From Desulfuromonas sp. SDB (GTDB taxonomy: Bacteria; SDB-A), in the NCBI GenBank assembly GCA_001412365.1, contig LKUE01000246.1, forward strand, positions 1 through 15,147: 15,147 nucleotides of DNA. The letters are read 5' to 3'. A model generated the notes under the pieces. It did not search any database, was not told the DNA's origin, and saw only the letters and a program-made list of their open reading frames with translations. A program made the position numbers and the translations under genes. This document shows positions 1 through 6,697 of the stretch, one piece after another. Positions within the stretch are counted from its first letter, which is position 1; the number at the start of each line of letters is the position of its first letter.

Positions 1-11
1 CAGGAGAAAAA

Positions 12-449
12 ATGAAAGTTGGCATAATTATCTGTGAACGTTACAAGGATTGCACTGGAGGGAAGTGTTTCCGGGCTATGCACAACCGGGAAGGAGCTTT
101 CAGCATCTACCCTAAAAATGAAACACTGGATATAGCAGGATACACTTCCTGCGACGGCTGTCCGGGAGGAAATATCGAGTACTGTCCTGAGGAGATGATT
201 AAAAACGGTGCAAAGAAAATACACCTGGCTACCGGGCTGGTGGTGGGTTATCCCCCCTGCCCTTATTTAAGTTACTTTGTAAATTATATACAGGAAAAAT
301 TTAAAATCGAAGTGGTGGTGGGGACTCATCCTATTCCGGAGAAGTACTATCTGACCCACCAGAAATTGGGCACATGGAATGATGAATTTTGGCAAAAATA
401 CCTTGCCCCAACTTTATCTGATCAGGATGTCCGGCTAAATTATAATTAA
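12..449 (+). CDS. CGGC-domain cysteine-rich putative metal-binding protein
   Basis: A small cytosolic protein of 145 residues with many ordered cysteines: C8, C14, C19, then C47-D-G-C50-P-G-G, C58 and C83. The central CxGCPGG block and the later 'KKIHLATG' stretch followed by another cysteine match the CGGC domain, a family assumed to bind a metal or iron-sulfur cluster but with no established reaction. Family membership is read from this pattern; the metal is inference. There is no signal peptide or membrane segment. The ATG at 12 is preceded by AGGAG at 2-6 with 5-base spacing, which fixes the start. The gene converges with the M23 lipoprotein gene, with 19 bases between the two stops and no obvious terminator hairpin there. 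Any upstream operon partner lies outside the window. Confidence 0.8.
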   Translation: MKVGIIICERYKDCTGGKCFRAMHNREGAFSIYPKNETLDIAGYTSCDGCPGGNIEYCPEEMIKNGAKKIHLATGLVVGYPPCPYLSYFVNYIQEKFKIEVVVGTHPIPEKYYLTHQKLGTWNDEFWQKYLAPTLSDQDVRLNYN

Positions 450-468
450 TATTCAGGATTGCTGGTGA

Positions 469-1092
469 TTATTCAATAAATTCAGAAGGGGCAATCCACC
501 CCAGGGTGGAAGGATAACTCCAGGTGTGACCAGCCATCCAGCGGTCATCCCCATTTCCCGGATAATCGTCCTTGATCCCCCTGCGGATGCCGAAGTGAAG
601 ATGAGGAGTCCAATGGGGATAACTTCCTCCGCTTCCATCTTCATCATCATCAGCTAAATGAGCAATTAACTGACCGCAGTAAACTTCTCCCCCGGTTACT
701 TTAAATCTTCGGGTGCTGAGATGTCCGTACAGGGAATAAATATTTAACTGGGGGTGATCAATAATTATCAACCAGCCGTATCCTGCCATTTGACCGGAAT
801 AGCTGACTACTCCGTCGGCTATAGCGTATACCGGAGTGCCTCCTTCCCCCAGAGCATCTTCAGCAGCATGATATCTGCCGCTGCTGGTTCTATTGCCGAA
901 GGTCTGAATTATCTGATAATTTTCCAATGGATATCTAAGTAAACTACTTAATTGGTAAGCACTTACTTGGTAAGTACTTACTTGAGGAATATATGATGAA
1001 TCGGTGACATATCGGGTATGCTGACAACTGCTTGCTGCAGTCAACGTTATGATTACCAGAAGGATATATTTTATTTTAAATTTATTCTGCAT
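469..1092 (-). CDS. M23 (LytM/peptidoglycan hydrolase-like) metallopeptidase lipoprotein
   Basis: A 207-residue exported peptidase predicted to cut peptide cross-links in peptidoglycan or to act as a LytM-type factor. Residues 1-22 form a signal peptide with a basic n-region (KFKIK), a hydrophobic core and a lipobox-like A-A-S-S-C23, so it is probably a lipoprotein. The -3 position is Ala rather than Leu. Residues 36-52 are a short repetitive linker. The M23 domain spans about 55-190 with the zinc and catalytic residues intact: H75-x3-D79, H124 in 'LYGHLS', and H164-L-H166. An acidic insert (D148-D-D-E-D152, then GSGG) sits just before the HxH motif. It is the last gene of the minus-strand phosphatase operon, 33 bases after the zinc-ribbon membrane protein. 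The start codon is ATG, with no clear Shine-Dalgarno. An active enzyme is likely; the substrate is not shown. Confidence 0.88.
   Translation of the reverse strand: MQNKFKIKYILLVIITLTAASSCQHTRYVTDSSYIPQVSTYQVSAYQLSSLLRYPLENYQIIQTFGNRTSSGRYHAAEDALGEGGTPVYAIADGVVSYSGQMAGYGWLIIIDHPQLNIYSLYGHLSTRRFKVTGGEVYCGQLIAHLADDDEDGSGGSYPHWTPHLHFGIRRGIKDDYPGNGDDRWMAGHTWSYPSTLGWIAPSEFIE
952..981 (-). repeat. 15-bp tandem repeat inside the M23 lipoprotein gene
   Basis: Two adjacent 15-base units (952-966 and 967-981) differ at one base (14 of 15 identical), followed by the first bases of a third unit. On the coding strand they encode a five-residue repeat, VSTYQ / VSAYQ, in the linker between the lipidated cysteine and the peptidase domain. 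A repeat in frame at this place would change the linker length without breaking the enzyme. Confidence 0.75.
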
Positions 1093-1125
1093 GTTTAAAT
1101 AATTTTAATTTATTTTCTTAAATTT

Positions 1126-2229
1126 TCAAGTTTCAAAGCCGACAAACCAGCGGTTTTTAACCGGAGCTGGATGAAATTTTTTCCATAGATCATCCGGGAT
1201 GTAATAGCTTATACCGCAATGAATACATTTTTTAATTCTGTTCTCCCCTTTTATCATAAAATTACCGCCACACTTTGGACATTTAATACTGATTGGTTCC
1301 AACTCATTCTGCTGTTTGTCTTGCTGTCCCTGAAAACTGTCAATTATGATAAAACTGCCCGGTATCACCGACTTAAACCAGGATGGGGGGGGTTGTAAGG
1401 ATGTCTTCTTTCCGCAGTTTGAGCATTTAATAAATTTCTGATCTATTAACTCCTGCTCAATTTCAAAATCCTGTTTACACTGCTTACAATAGGGGACCAT
1501 TCTTCCGTAGAACATCCTGGCGTCAAAAACTCCCATCACTGTACTTTTAGTGCCATGTCCCGGTTCAATTTCCTCCACTACTTCTTCCCGGATATCCTCA
1601 AACATATCCGTCCATTTCTGAGGATTGAAGTCAATTACAGACTGACAATTTGGACAGATAAATTCTGTATAGGGTCCGTTTATATTTACTGCTCCATCAC
1701 AGTAAGGACATTTAACACTCATCTCCACAAACATCCATACTTTTTGATGCAGTGGTGTTTTTTCTATTTCTGTCTGTTCATCTTCCTCTGTTTCCTCCTC
1801 AATTTCCTGGGCAGTGGGCATCTGATAAATTTTCTGTTCAAGTAACTCAATATCAACAGTTGGAGAATAGAAAGGATGAATAATTAATTTCTTTTTCTGT
1901 TTAGTCACCAAAACCAGTTGGTTGCTGGCTACTCCCCGGTGATAAGCAACCTGATCTAAATAAATTTGATCAATATCATCCCGGGTGAGGGTTTTGTTGA
2001 TATTTCTAATCAGTGAAAGGTAGTGGTAGTGCATTTTATTATCTTTAATTTCAATTCTCACATAAGCAATTCTAAAAACTAAATTAATCAATGCAATTAT
2101 GAATACTATCCCCATAGCCAGCTTAAATAAAATATTGTCGTTTCTCATCAGATACCCGAGGAAAACTGCTACTGCTATAAATACAGATGTTACAATTAAA
2201 GGTCTGACTGGTTTATACTGAAAAATCAT
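1126..2229 (-). CDS. Membrane protein: two TM helices, PH-like domain and three zinc ribbons
   Basis: I do not recognise a named family for the whole 367-residue protein. Two hydrophobic helices lie at about 11-27 and 34-52. They are followed by a beta-rich stretch at about 55-136 resembling a bacterial PH-like domain, and a strongly acidic linker (about 142-156). Then come three four-cysteine zinc ribbons: C174/C177/C192/C195, C248/C251/C269/C272 and C317/C320/C335/C338. The last ribbon leads into a tail with YIPDDLW and a final RWFVGF. This ribbon region is homologous to the N-terminal half of the protein at 12333-13961. The ATG is 4 bases after the stop of the phosphatase gene, so translation is probably coupled. 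It likely sits in the inner membrane with the ribbons in the cytosol. Its partner is unknown; protein or nucleic-acid binding are both possible. Confidence 0.8.
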   Translation of the reverse strand: MIFQYKPVRPLIVTSVFIAVAVFLGYLMRNDNILFKLAMGIVFIIALINLVFRIAYVRIEIKDNKMHYHYLSLIRNINKTLTRDDIDQIYLDQVAYHRGVASNQLVLVTKQKKKLIIHPFYSPTVDIELLEQKIYQMPTAQEIEEETEEDEQTEIEKTPLHQKVWMFVEMSVKCPYCDGAVNINGPYTEFICPNCQSVIDFNPQKWTDMFEDIREEVVEEIEPGHGTKSTVMGVFDARMFYGRMVPYCKQCKQDFEIEQELIDQKFIKCSNCGKKTSLQPPPSWFKSVIPGSFIIIDSFQGQQDKQQNELEPISIKCPKCGGNFMIKGENRIKKCIHCGISYYIPDDLWKKFHPAPVKNRWFVGFET

Positions 2230-2233
2230 GGTC

Positions 2234-2989
2234 TCAGCTCAACAAAATTTTTTTTAATTGGTTAATTTGTTCATACTCCACTTTACACCCTTTAACTAAA
2301 TACTGATCAATTGATTTATATCTCCTCTCAATTTCTCTGAAAACAAAATTTAAATATTCCGGCTGAGCCAGCATGGCATAAACTCTTTGCGGGGAGAACT
2401 GGAAAAGGTTAGTCCACCGGGTGTATCTGATGAATTTATCAAGTTCAGGTTTAATATTTTTATTGGAGCATAAATAATCCTTCAAAATTAATCTCTCCGG
2501 AACTTTCAGTAATTTATATATAATTGCGGTAATAAATCCGGTTCGGTCTTTTCCGCTGACACAATGAATTAATGCGGGAAGGTTAGTTTTTTCAGAAATT
2601 ACCTCAAACACCTGGTGAACTTGTTCGGTGTTGTCAAAAGCAATGGCTTGGTAGTAATTTTTTATCATATCGGAAAAACTGAATTTATTGGACTTAGTAA
2701 TCAAGTACCATAAAAATCTTTTTAAGCCCAATTCCTTCTGATCATAAGTGAATGGAATGTGGATTACATTGATTTGATGATTATCGGATAAATCATCTGG
2801 TCTTAAGTTCACTTCATTAACTGTTCTTAAATCCAACACTGTTTTAATATTTAGATGAAGCAGTGTATCTATATCATGCCTTTTTAATTTAGTCAGCTCA
2901 TCTGACCGGTACAACAGACCTGTTCTCACCTCTGTTCCCTCAGCAGTTCTAATTCCTCCTATATCCCTGAAATTGTACAGATTATTCAA
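2234..2989 (-). CDS. Tyrosine/dual-specificity protein phosphatase (Tyr_phosphatase_3 family)
   Basis: A cytosolic protein of 251 residues that should hydrolyse phosphotyrosine, and perhaps phosphoserine/threonine or phosphoinositides, through a cysteinyl-phosphate intermediate. The family N-terminus N6-F-R-D-I-G-G and 'LYRS' (26-29), and the 'TVLDLRT' strand with E59, are present. The P-loop is H142-C143-V-S-G-K-D-R149-T-G, giving nucleophile C143 and phosphate-binding R149. The K-D pair in this loop is the same as in the secreted bacterial phosphatases MptpB and LipA, which also accept phosphoinositides; that is family knowledge, not shown here. The start is TTG, with no alternative ATG or GTG upstream in frame. 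It is supported by the NFRDIGG motif beginning at residue 6. The gene follows HIT by 24 bases and precedes the zinc-ribbon gene by 4 bases. Confidence 0.9.
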   Translation of the reverse strand: MNNLYNFRDIGGIRTAEGTEVRTGLLYRSDELTKLKRHDIDTLLHLNIKTVLDLRTVNEVNLRPDDLSDNHQINVIHIPFTYDQKELGLKRFLWYLITKSNKFSFSDMIKNYYQAIAFDNTEQVHQVFEVISEKTNLPALIHCVSGKDRTGFITAIIYKLLKVPERLILKDYLCSNKNIKPELDKFIRYTRWTNLFQFSPQRVYAMLAQPEYLNFVFREIERRYKSIDQYLVKGCKVEYEQINQLKKILLS

Positions 2990-3013
2990 TCCAAAATTTT
3001 TTAAATCGATTTC

Positions 3014-3427
3014 TCACTCTCCTCTAATTTTACTGGCTAATTGGTCAAGATTATCTCTTGATGGATAAAAAGGTTTTTTAGAATATAAACTTTTTACCTC
3101 GGAAGAATTATTTCTGGGCAACAGGTGAAAATGGAAGTGCATTATTTCCTGTCCGGCTAATTTTCCGGAGGACTGCCAAATTGACAAATCATATACCTTT
3201 AAATTTTCTCTCAACAAAGTGCTTGTTTTTTTTACTGTACAGATAACCTCCTGTAGAATTAATTCAGGAATGTCGTAAATATCAACATAATGCTGTTTAG
3301 GAATAACTAAAACATGCCCGGGATTGAGCTGGGTCAGATCAAGAAAAGCCAAGGTCTTACCGGTTTCCATGATAATACTGACCGGAGACCGCCCTTCAAC
3401 AATTTGACAAAATACACATTGATTCAT
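3014..3427 (-). CDS. HIT family protein (nucleotide hydrolase/transferase)
   Basis: A histidine-triad protein of 137 residues, the usual length for Hint/HinT-like enzymes that hydrolyse nucleoside phosphoramidates or acyl-adenylates. The N-terminal C4-x-x-C7 and H46 are the usual extra zinc ligands of one HIT subgroup. 'LNPGHVLVIPKQH' (34-46) is the nucleotide-binding segment. The triad is H97-F-H99-F-H101-L-L-P-R, with H99 the expected nucleophile. The open frame extends two codons upstream to a TTG at 3433. I prefer the ATG at 3427 because HIT proteins usually begin a few residues before CxFC. Neither start has a good Shine-Dalgarno. It lies between the HAD gene (15-21 bases, depending on the start) and the phosphatase gene (24 bases), evidently in the same operon. 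The family call is firm; the natural substrate is not known. Confidence 0.9.
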   Translation of the reverse strand: MNQCVFCQIVEGRSPVSIIMETGKTLAFLDLTQLNPGHVLVIPKQHYVDIYDIPELILQEVICTVKKTSTLLRENLKVYDLSIWQSSGKLAGQEIMHFHFHLLPRNNSSEVKSLYSKKPFYPSRDNLDQLASKIRGE

Positions 3428-3448
3428 TTTCAAAATTAATTGTTATTA

Positions 3449-3919
3449 TTAATTCCTCAAGGTTGCCATCAATCTTTTAGGCTTCAACAAGAGGTTTAGT
3501 GCATCCTCAGCTGAACTGCACACAATATCGGCATTAATTAAAGTTTTAACTGAACATCCTTCAGTTTGGTTCGGGCAAATACCTATAGCCGCATGTTTTA
3601 GCATCAATTTATCATTATAGCCGTTTCCTAATGCGATTACTGAACTTGCCCCCAGCTTTTTTACATAATCAAGTTTAGACTGGTCCTGATTTTCTGATGG
3701 GATTACCACAACTTCTACCGTTAACTTTCCAGTCTGTTCCTCTACATTGCCAAAAGTATCTGCAGTGATTATATGAATTTTAAGTACTTTAGACAGTTCC
3801 ATTAACAAGGGGATAATATTTTCCATTAAAATACCATCAACCGCCAATGTTCCATTGAAATCACAAACCAGATGATTTATTTTTAACTTTTCCCTAGAAG
3901 GTATATTAATTTCAATCAT
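3449..3919 (-). CDS. Soluble P-type-ATPase-like HAD family hydrolase
   Basis: A small HAD-superfamily protein of 156 residues resembling the isolated phosphorylation domain of P-type ATPases. Motif I is D20-F-N-G-T-L, with Asn at the second acidic position, motif II is T52 in 'IITADT', motif III is K82, and motif IV is G98-N-G-Y-N-D103, close to the GDGxND of ion pumps. There is no cap insertion, transporter segment or signal peptide, so it is cytosolic. Replacement of the second Asp in motif I is seen in this soluble group and fits an enzyme that may keep or slowly release its phosphoaspartate; its substrate is unknown. It is the first gene of the HAD-HIT-phosphatase-zinc ribbon-M23 operon. 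The ATG at 3919 has no clear Shine-Dalgarno. An 18-bp palindrome begins 17 bases upstream. Confidence 0.85.
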   Translation of the reverse strand: MIEINIPSREKLKINHLVCDFNGTLAVDGILMENIIPLLMELSKVLKIHIITADTFGNVEEQTGKLTVEVVVIPSENQDQSKLDYVKKLGASSVIALGNGYNDKLMLKHAAIGICPNQTEGCSVKTLINADIVCSSAEDALNLLLKPKRLMATLRN

Positions 3920-3936
3920 GTTTATAGCTTAGCAAT

Positions 3937-3954
3937 TAGTAAAATATTTTACTA
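3937..3954. promoter_or_regulatory. 18-bp perfect palindrome upstream of the HAD operon
   Basis: The sequence TAGTAAAATATTTTACTA equals its own reverse complement over all 18 positions. It sits in the 66-base gap between the stop of the small zinc-ribbon gene and the ATG of the HAD gene, 17 bases before that ATG. A dyad of this length in this place could be an operator for a dimeric regulator. It has no spacer and is A+T rich, so it would make a poor terminator and may be fortuitous. No convincing -35/-10 pair could be placed around it. Confidence 0.4.
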
Positions 3955-3985
3955 TTCAAAATAATTCTGTAGAAAAATACATTAT

Positions 3986-4222
3986 CTAAGACTTAATAAA
4001 TACTTTTCCTCCAATGATCTTATAAGCCGGTTTACCGTGGATCATTCTGGGTTTGGCGAACTCAATGCCACAGTTAGGGCATCTTAGATCTCCGGCAGTG
4101 TAATCGTTTTTGATCCGGTCCACATAGCATTTAACCAGGGAACCCTTTCCTCTTTTATAATAGCGGTAAAGCAAAGTACGGCAATTCAGGCAGTATATCT
4201 TGATAGTTTTTAAATCAGACAT
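3986..4222 (-). CDS. Small zinc-ribbon protein of unknown function
   Basis: A 78-residue cytosolic protein with one zinc ribbon: C11-L-N-C14 and C48-P-N-C51. An additional C32 lies in a conserved-looking 'KCYVDRI' segment. The C-terminal stretch 'IHGKPAYKIIGGKVF' resembles, from memory, small uncharacterised ribbon proteins of scattered bacteria and archaea; I cannot name a function. There is no signal peptide or membrane segment. The ATG is at 4222 without an obvious Shine-Dalgarno. It is 52 bases after the stop of the large secreted protein gene and 66 bases before the HAD gene on the same strand, so it may be read with either or alone. Confidence 0.7.
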   Translation of the reverse strand: MSDLKTIKIYCLNCRTLLYRYYKRGKGSLVKCYVDRIKNDYTAGDLRCPNCGIEFAKPRMIHGKPAYKIIGGKVFIKS

Positions 4223-4274
4223 TACAGATAATCAATAACTTAAATAATAATTAAAATCAACCGAATAGAAATAC

Positions 4275-6581
4275 TTATCTCATCAACATCATTTTCCGGG
4301 ATGAATGATAACTATCTGGGCAATTCAATCGGTAAAAGTAGATACCTGATTCCACCGGTTGACCACAGCGGTTGCAGCCATTCCACCTAACTGAGTGTTC
4401 ACCGGAATTCATGAATTCATCTTTTACTACCATAACTTCTCTTCCTGCTATGTCGTAAATTGCCACAAATACATATTGAGGGTGATCTAGTTGAAAATTA
4501 ATATCTGTAAATTGCCTAAAAGGATTGGGAACATTATTTAATAATAAGGTGGATTGAAATAAATCAGTTTCCTGATTATTTTCAATTCCCGTACCGGAAT
4601 TATCCACAGAATCAATGATGCCCTGACTTAAATTATAGTAAGTCCCGCTTCCGGAGCATTCCAGTTTCACTGCCCTTACCATGTACACATTATTGCCGGA
4701 TAAAGGATTAGAATCTATCCACTGATTAGTTTCAACTAATTGATTGGTTATCCGGACAAATGTGCCATCTAAATTATCAGACCGGTAGATGTAATATCCT
4801 AGAATGCTGTCCGCACTTTCCGTCCAGGATAATTGTATTGAGTTATTCATGGCATTTAAATTCAGCAAATAAGGCGGACTAACTACATGAAGCCGGAGAG
4901 TGGGATCCCCCATAAGAGCAGTGTGTATTTGATAAGCTCTGTCGGTAGGAGCATAAGTTCTGATGTTGTTTTGGGATAACCTGGTGCTGTACCCAATGGT
5001 AAATCCCAGGGCCATGTGATGAAAATGCCAATTGGGTGCTCCCGCCCAACAGCAGGTCAGCAAAGCATTATCTGAACTCAATGGTGCCCTTAGTAAATTG
5101 TCAGGGTTATCCCAATCACCGAAGTAGCTTCCGTATAAAATGGTAAACACCGACTGAACTGTCCGGGTAGCAAAATCAGCAGTGGTACCTACCCCGCTGC
5201 AGGAATTATAACTTCCCCCTCCACACCCCAAAGACCATAGATAGCTGTGGCTCTGCATGGTGTTAAAGTAATCCAGTTCAAATACACTATCCGCGGTGAA
5301 CATTGCTGAAAAATTTCTAAGTCCATTGGCAGCCGGTGCAACTCCGAACAGTCCTCCCACATTATCATCAATTAAACCTCTTCTTTCCGGCAGAAAATAT
5401 CCCTGGCGGTAGTTATGATCTTTATCCAGATATTTTCGAAGCAACTCAATATCTGTTTCAGTAAACGCAGGCATGTGGTAAAGATCCACTCTTCCTATAC
5501 AAAGGTCAACTCCCGAGTTTATTAAGGTTTGGTCAAATTTTCCATCCCCGGGGACATTGTGGTTAGCTGGACGGGAAGCGGTGGTATTGTTTACCACAGA
5601 ATCAGTCCAGTGATCATCCAGTTCAGCGTAGTATAAATCAGCCGGCCAAGCGCCACAATGGTTGCTGTGAGCGCTTTGGACATTCCCCGAATAGGGCACC
5701 GGAACATGACCTATAATAAACAATGAATTAATAGAACTATCGGACTGGCATTGATTTAAAATTAAATCCTTGACGGCTGTAACCGGATCATTTCTATTTA
5801 CTTCTATCTGCTTTACCTTCCATCCATCTCCTACTAAATCAACTTTTAACCTTCTCAGTTCGTATTCAAGTTCAGTGAGGTAATAATCATCTATTACTAA
5901 TAGCACTGTTCCTCTGCACTCAATTGCCGGATAATTTATCCCTGCAAAGATATGACCGAACCGGGGTGGTTCGTAAGGACCTCCGGTATCCAATACAATT
6001 CCGGTAGAATTATCTTCAATCGCCCAGGAAGTTTCATCGGCAAATATATCGGTTTGAATAGTTATTATAATTCGGTCCTGATTAACTGTATCTCCGCCAT
6101 CCACGGTGAAAGTAACTGAATAAACATGTCCAAAACTGTCTCCCTGGGCATAAATCTGATTATATCCCCTAACTTTAAACCAACCCAGTCCATGGTGAGG
6201 TCCTATTCCATCTCCCCAGGCATCGTAAATTCTAAAAGTTAATGATTTTCCGCTGTTTATATAAATAGTATCCTGAAAAAAATTCAGATTCTTATAGAAA
6301 CCGTACTCAAATCCTTCCCCGGAATTAATATTATAATCTATAAATTCAACACTGCTGCCCGGCAGAATTGCAATTGACTGCCCCCAACTACTGTCTTCGG
6401 TTGCTTTTTTAAAGACATAATAATAATCAGCAGCAGGATCAGCCGGCCAAGAAAAGACCAATTGAGTTGGATTCTCATAAGCAATAGCACTTACTTGAAC
6501 TGCATAATCTTCAGTCTGGGCATATAAACCTGAAATCAACATAATAAGTAATGCCCCCAAAATACTTCCCTTTCTTTTCAT
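4275..6581 (-). CDS. Secreted T9SS-cargo protein with a degenerate gingipain (C25)-like domain
   Basis: A 768-residue exported protein. Domains in order: a signal peptide (about 1-21, KRK then a hydrophobic core), a fibronectin-III-like domain (about 25-100), a beta-rich segment (to about 215), a caspase/gingipain-like domain (about 225-590), a second Fn3-like domain (about 590-675), and a T9SS type A/FlgD-like sorting domain from 'NVPNPF' to the end. The C25 resemblance rests on 'TVLLVIDD', 'LFIIGHVPVP' and 'ADLYYAELDD'. Where active enzymes have GHG there is G452-C453-G454, and where the catalytic Cys is expected there is 'LYGSYFGDW' (S485). It is therefore probably not a working cysteine protease. 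The frame opens at a TTG (6593), but that codon precedes a GGAGG (6587-6591) which correctly positions the ATG at 6581. The gene lies downstream of the deacetylase group on the same strand. Confidence 0.82.
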   Translation of the reverse strand: MKRKGSILGALLIMLISGLYAQTEDYAVQVSAIAYENPTQLVFSWPADPAADYYYVFKKATEDSSWGQSIAILPGSSVEFIDYNINSGEGFEYGFYKNLNFFQDTIYINSGKSLTFRIYDAWGDGIGPHHGLGWFKVRGYNQIYAQGDSFGHVYSVTFTVDGGDTVNQDRIIITIQTDIFADETSWAIEDNSTGIVLDTGGPYEPPRFGHIFAGINYPAIECRGTVLLVIDDYYLTELEYELRRLKVDLVGDGWKVKQIEVNRNDPVTAVKDLILNQCQSDSSINSLFIIGHVPVPYSGNVQSAHSNHCGAWPADLYYAELDDHWTDSVVNNTTASRPANHNVPGDGKFDQTLINSGVDLCIGRVDLYHMPAFTETDIELLRKYLDKDHNYRQGYFLPERRGLIDDNVGGLFGVAPAANGLRNFSAMFTADSVFELDYFNTMQSHSYLWSLGCGGGSYNSCSGVGTTADFATRTVQSVFTILYGSYFGDWDNPDNLLRAPLSSDNALLTCCWAGAPNWHFHHMALGFTIGYSTRLSQNNIRTYAPTDRAYQIHTALMGDPTLRLHVVSPPYLLNLNAMNNSIQLSWTESADSILGYYIYRSDNLDGTFVRITNQLVETNQWIDSNPLSGNNVYMVRAVKLECSGSGTYYNLSQGIIDSVDNSGTGIENNQETDLFQSTLLLNNVPNPFRQFTDINFQLDHPQYVFVAIYDIAGREVMVVKDEFMNSGEHSVRWNGCNRCGQPVESGIYFYRLNCPDSYHSSRKMMLMR

Positions 6582-6586
6582 CATTT

Positions 6587-6591
6587 CCTCC
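6587..6591 (-). promoter_or_regulatory. Shine-Dalgarno GGAGG that sets the start of the pseudo-gingipain gene
   Basis: On the minus strand GGAGG is followed after 5 bases by the ATG at 6581, and after 2 bases by another ATG at 6584. The longer frame beginning with TTG at 6593 would place the ribosome site inside the coding region. The ATG at 6581 also gives a clean signal peptide beginning MKRKG. Confidence 0.65.
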
Positions 6592-6599
6592 AATTTACG

Positions 6600-6667
6600 G
6601 ATAATTCTAAGTTACACTTTCACCCCTTTTTTAAATACAAATAATTATAAATCTGAGATAATTCTAA
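6600..6667. repeat. Paired 11-bp direct repeat upstream of the pseudo-gingipain gene
   Basis: GATAATTCTAA occurs at 6600-6610 and again, identically, at 6657-6667, with start points 57 bases apart. Both lie in the 104-base gap between the secreted protein gene and the small lipoprotein gene. Shorter relatives (GATAATT) recur in the divergent promoter region at about 8664-8717. They may be regulator sites or chance in A+T-rich DNA. Confidence 0.35.
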
Positions 6668-6674
6668 CTCAGAT
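6651..6674 (-). terminator. Inverted repeat after the small lipoprotein gene (weak terminator candidate)
   Basis: ATCTGAG and CTCAGAT (6651-6657 and 6668-6674) form a perfect 7-bp stem with a 10-base loop, 24 bases beyond the lipoprotein stop in the minus-strand direction. The following bases are A+T rich but hold no continuous T run. It would be a weak intrinsic terminator, a processing site, or an operator for the downstream gene. Confidence 0.3.
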
Positions 6675-6697
6675 GTTATAAACAGTAATTACAATAT

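Noticed and set aside
450-468. Terminator between the convergent CGGC and M23 genes
   Set aside because: The 19-base gap has no inverted repeat with a T run on either strand.
1555-1845. 96-residue plus-strand open frame rich in Phe, Leu and Tyr
   Set aside because: It is antisense to the acidic linker and first zinc ribbon of the membrane protein; the hydrophobic look comes from the opposite strand's Glu/Lys codons.
4275-6581. Active gingipain-type cysteine protease
   Set aside because: The positions expected to hold the catalytic His and Cys carry Cys and Ser or Gly, so proteolytic activity cannot be claimed.
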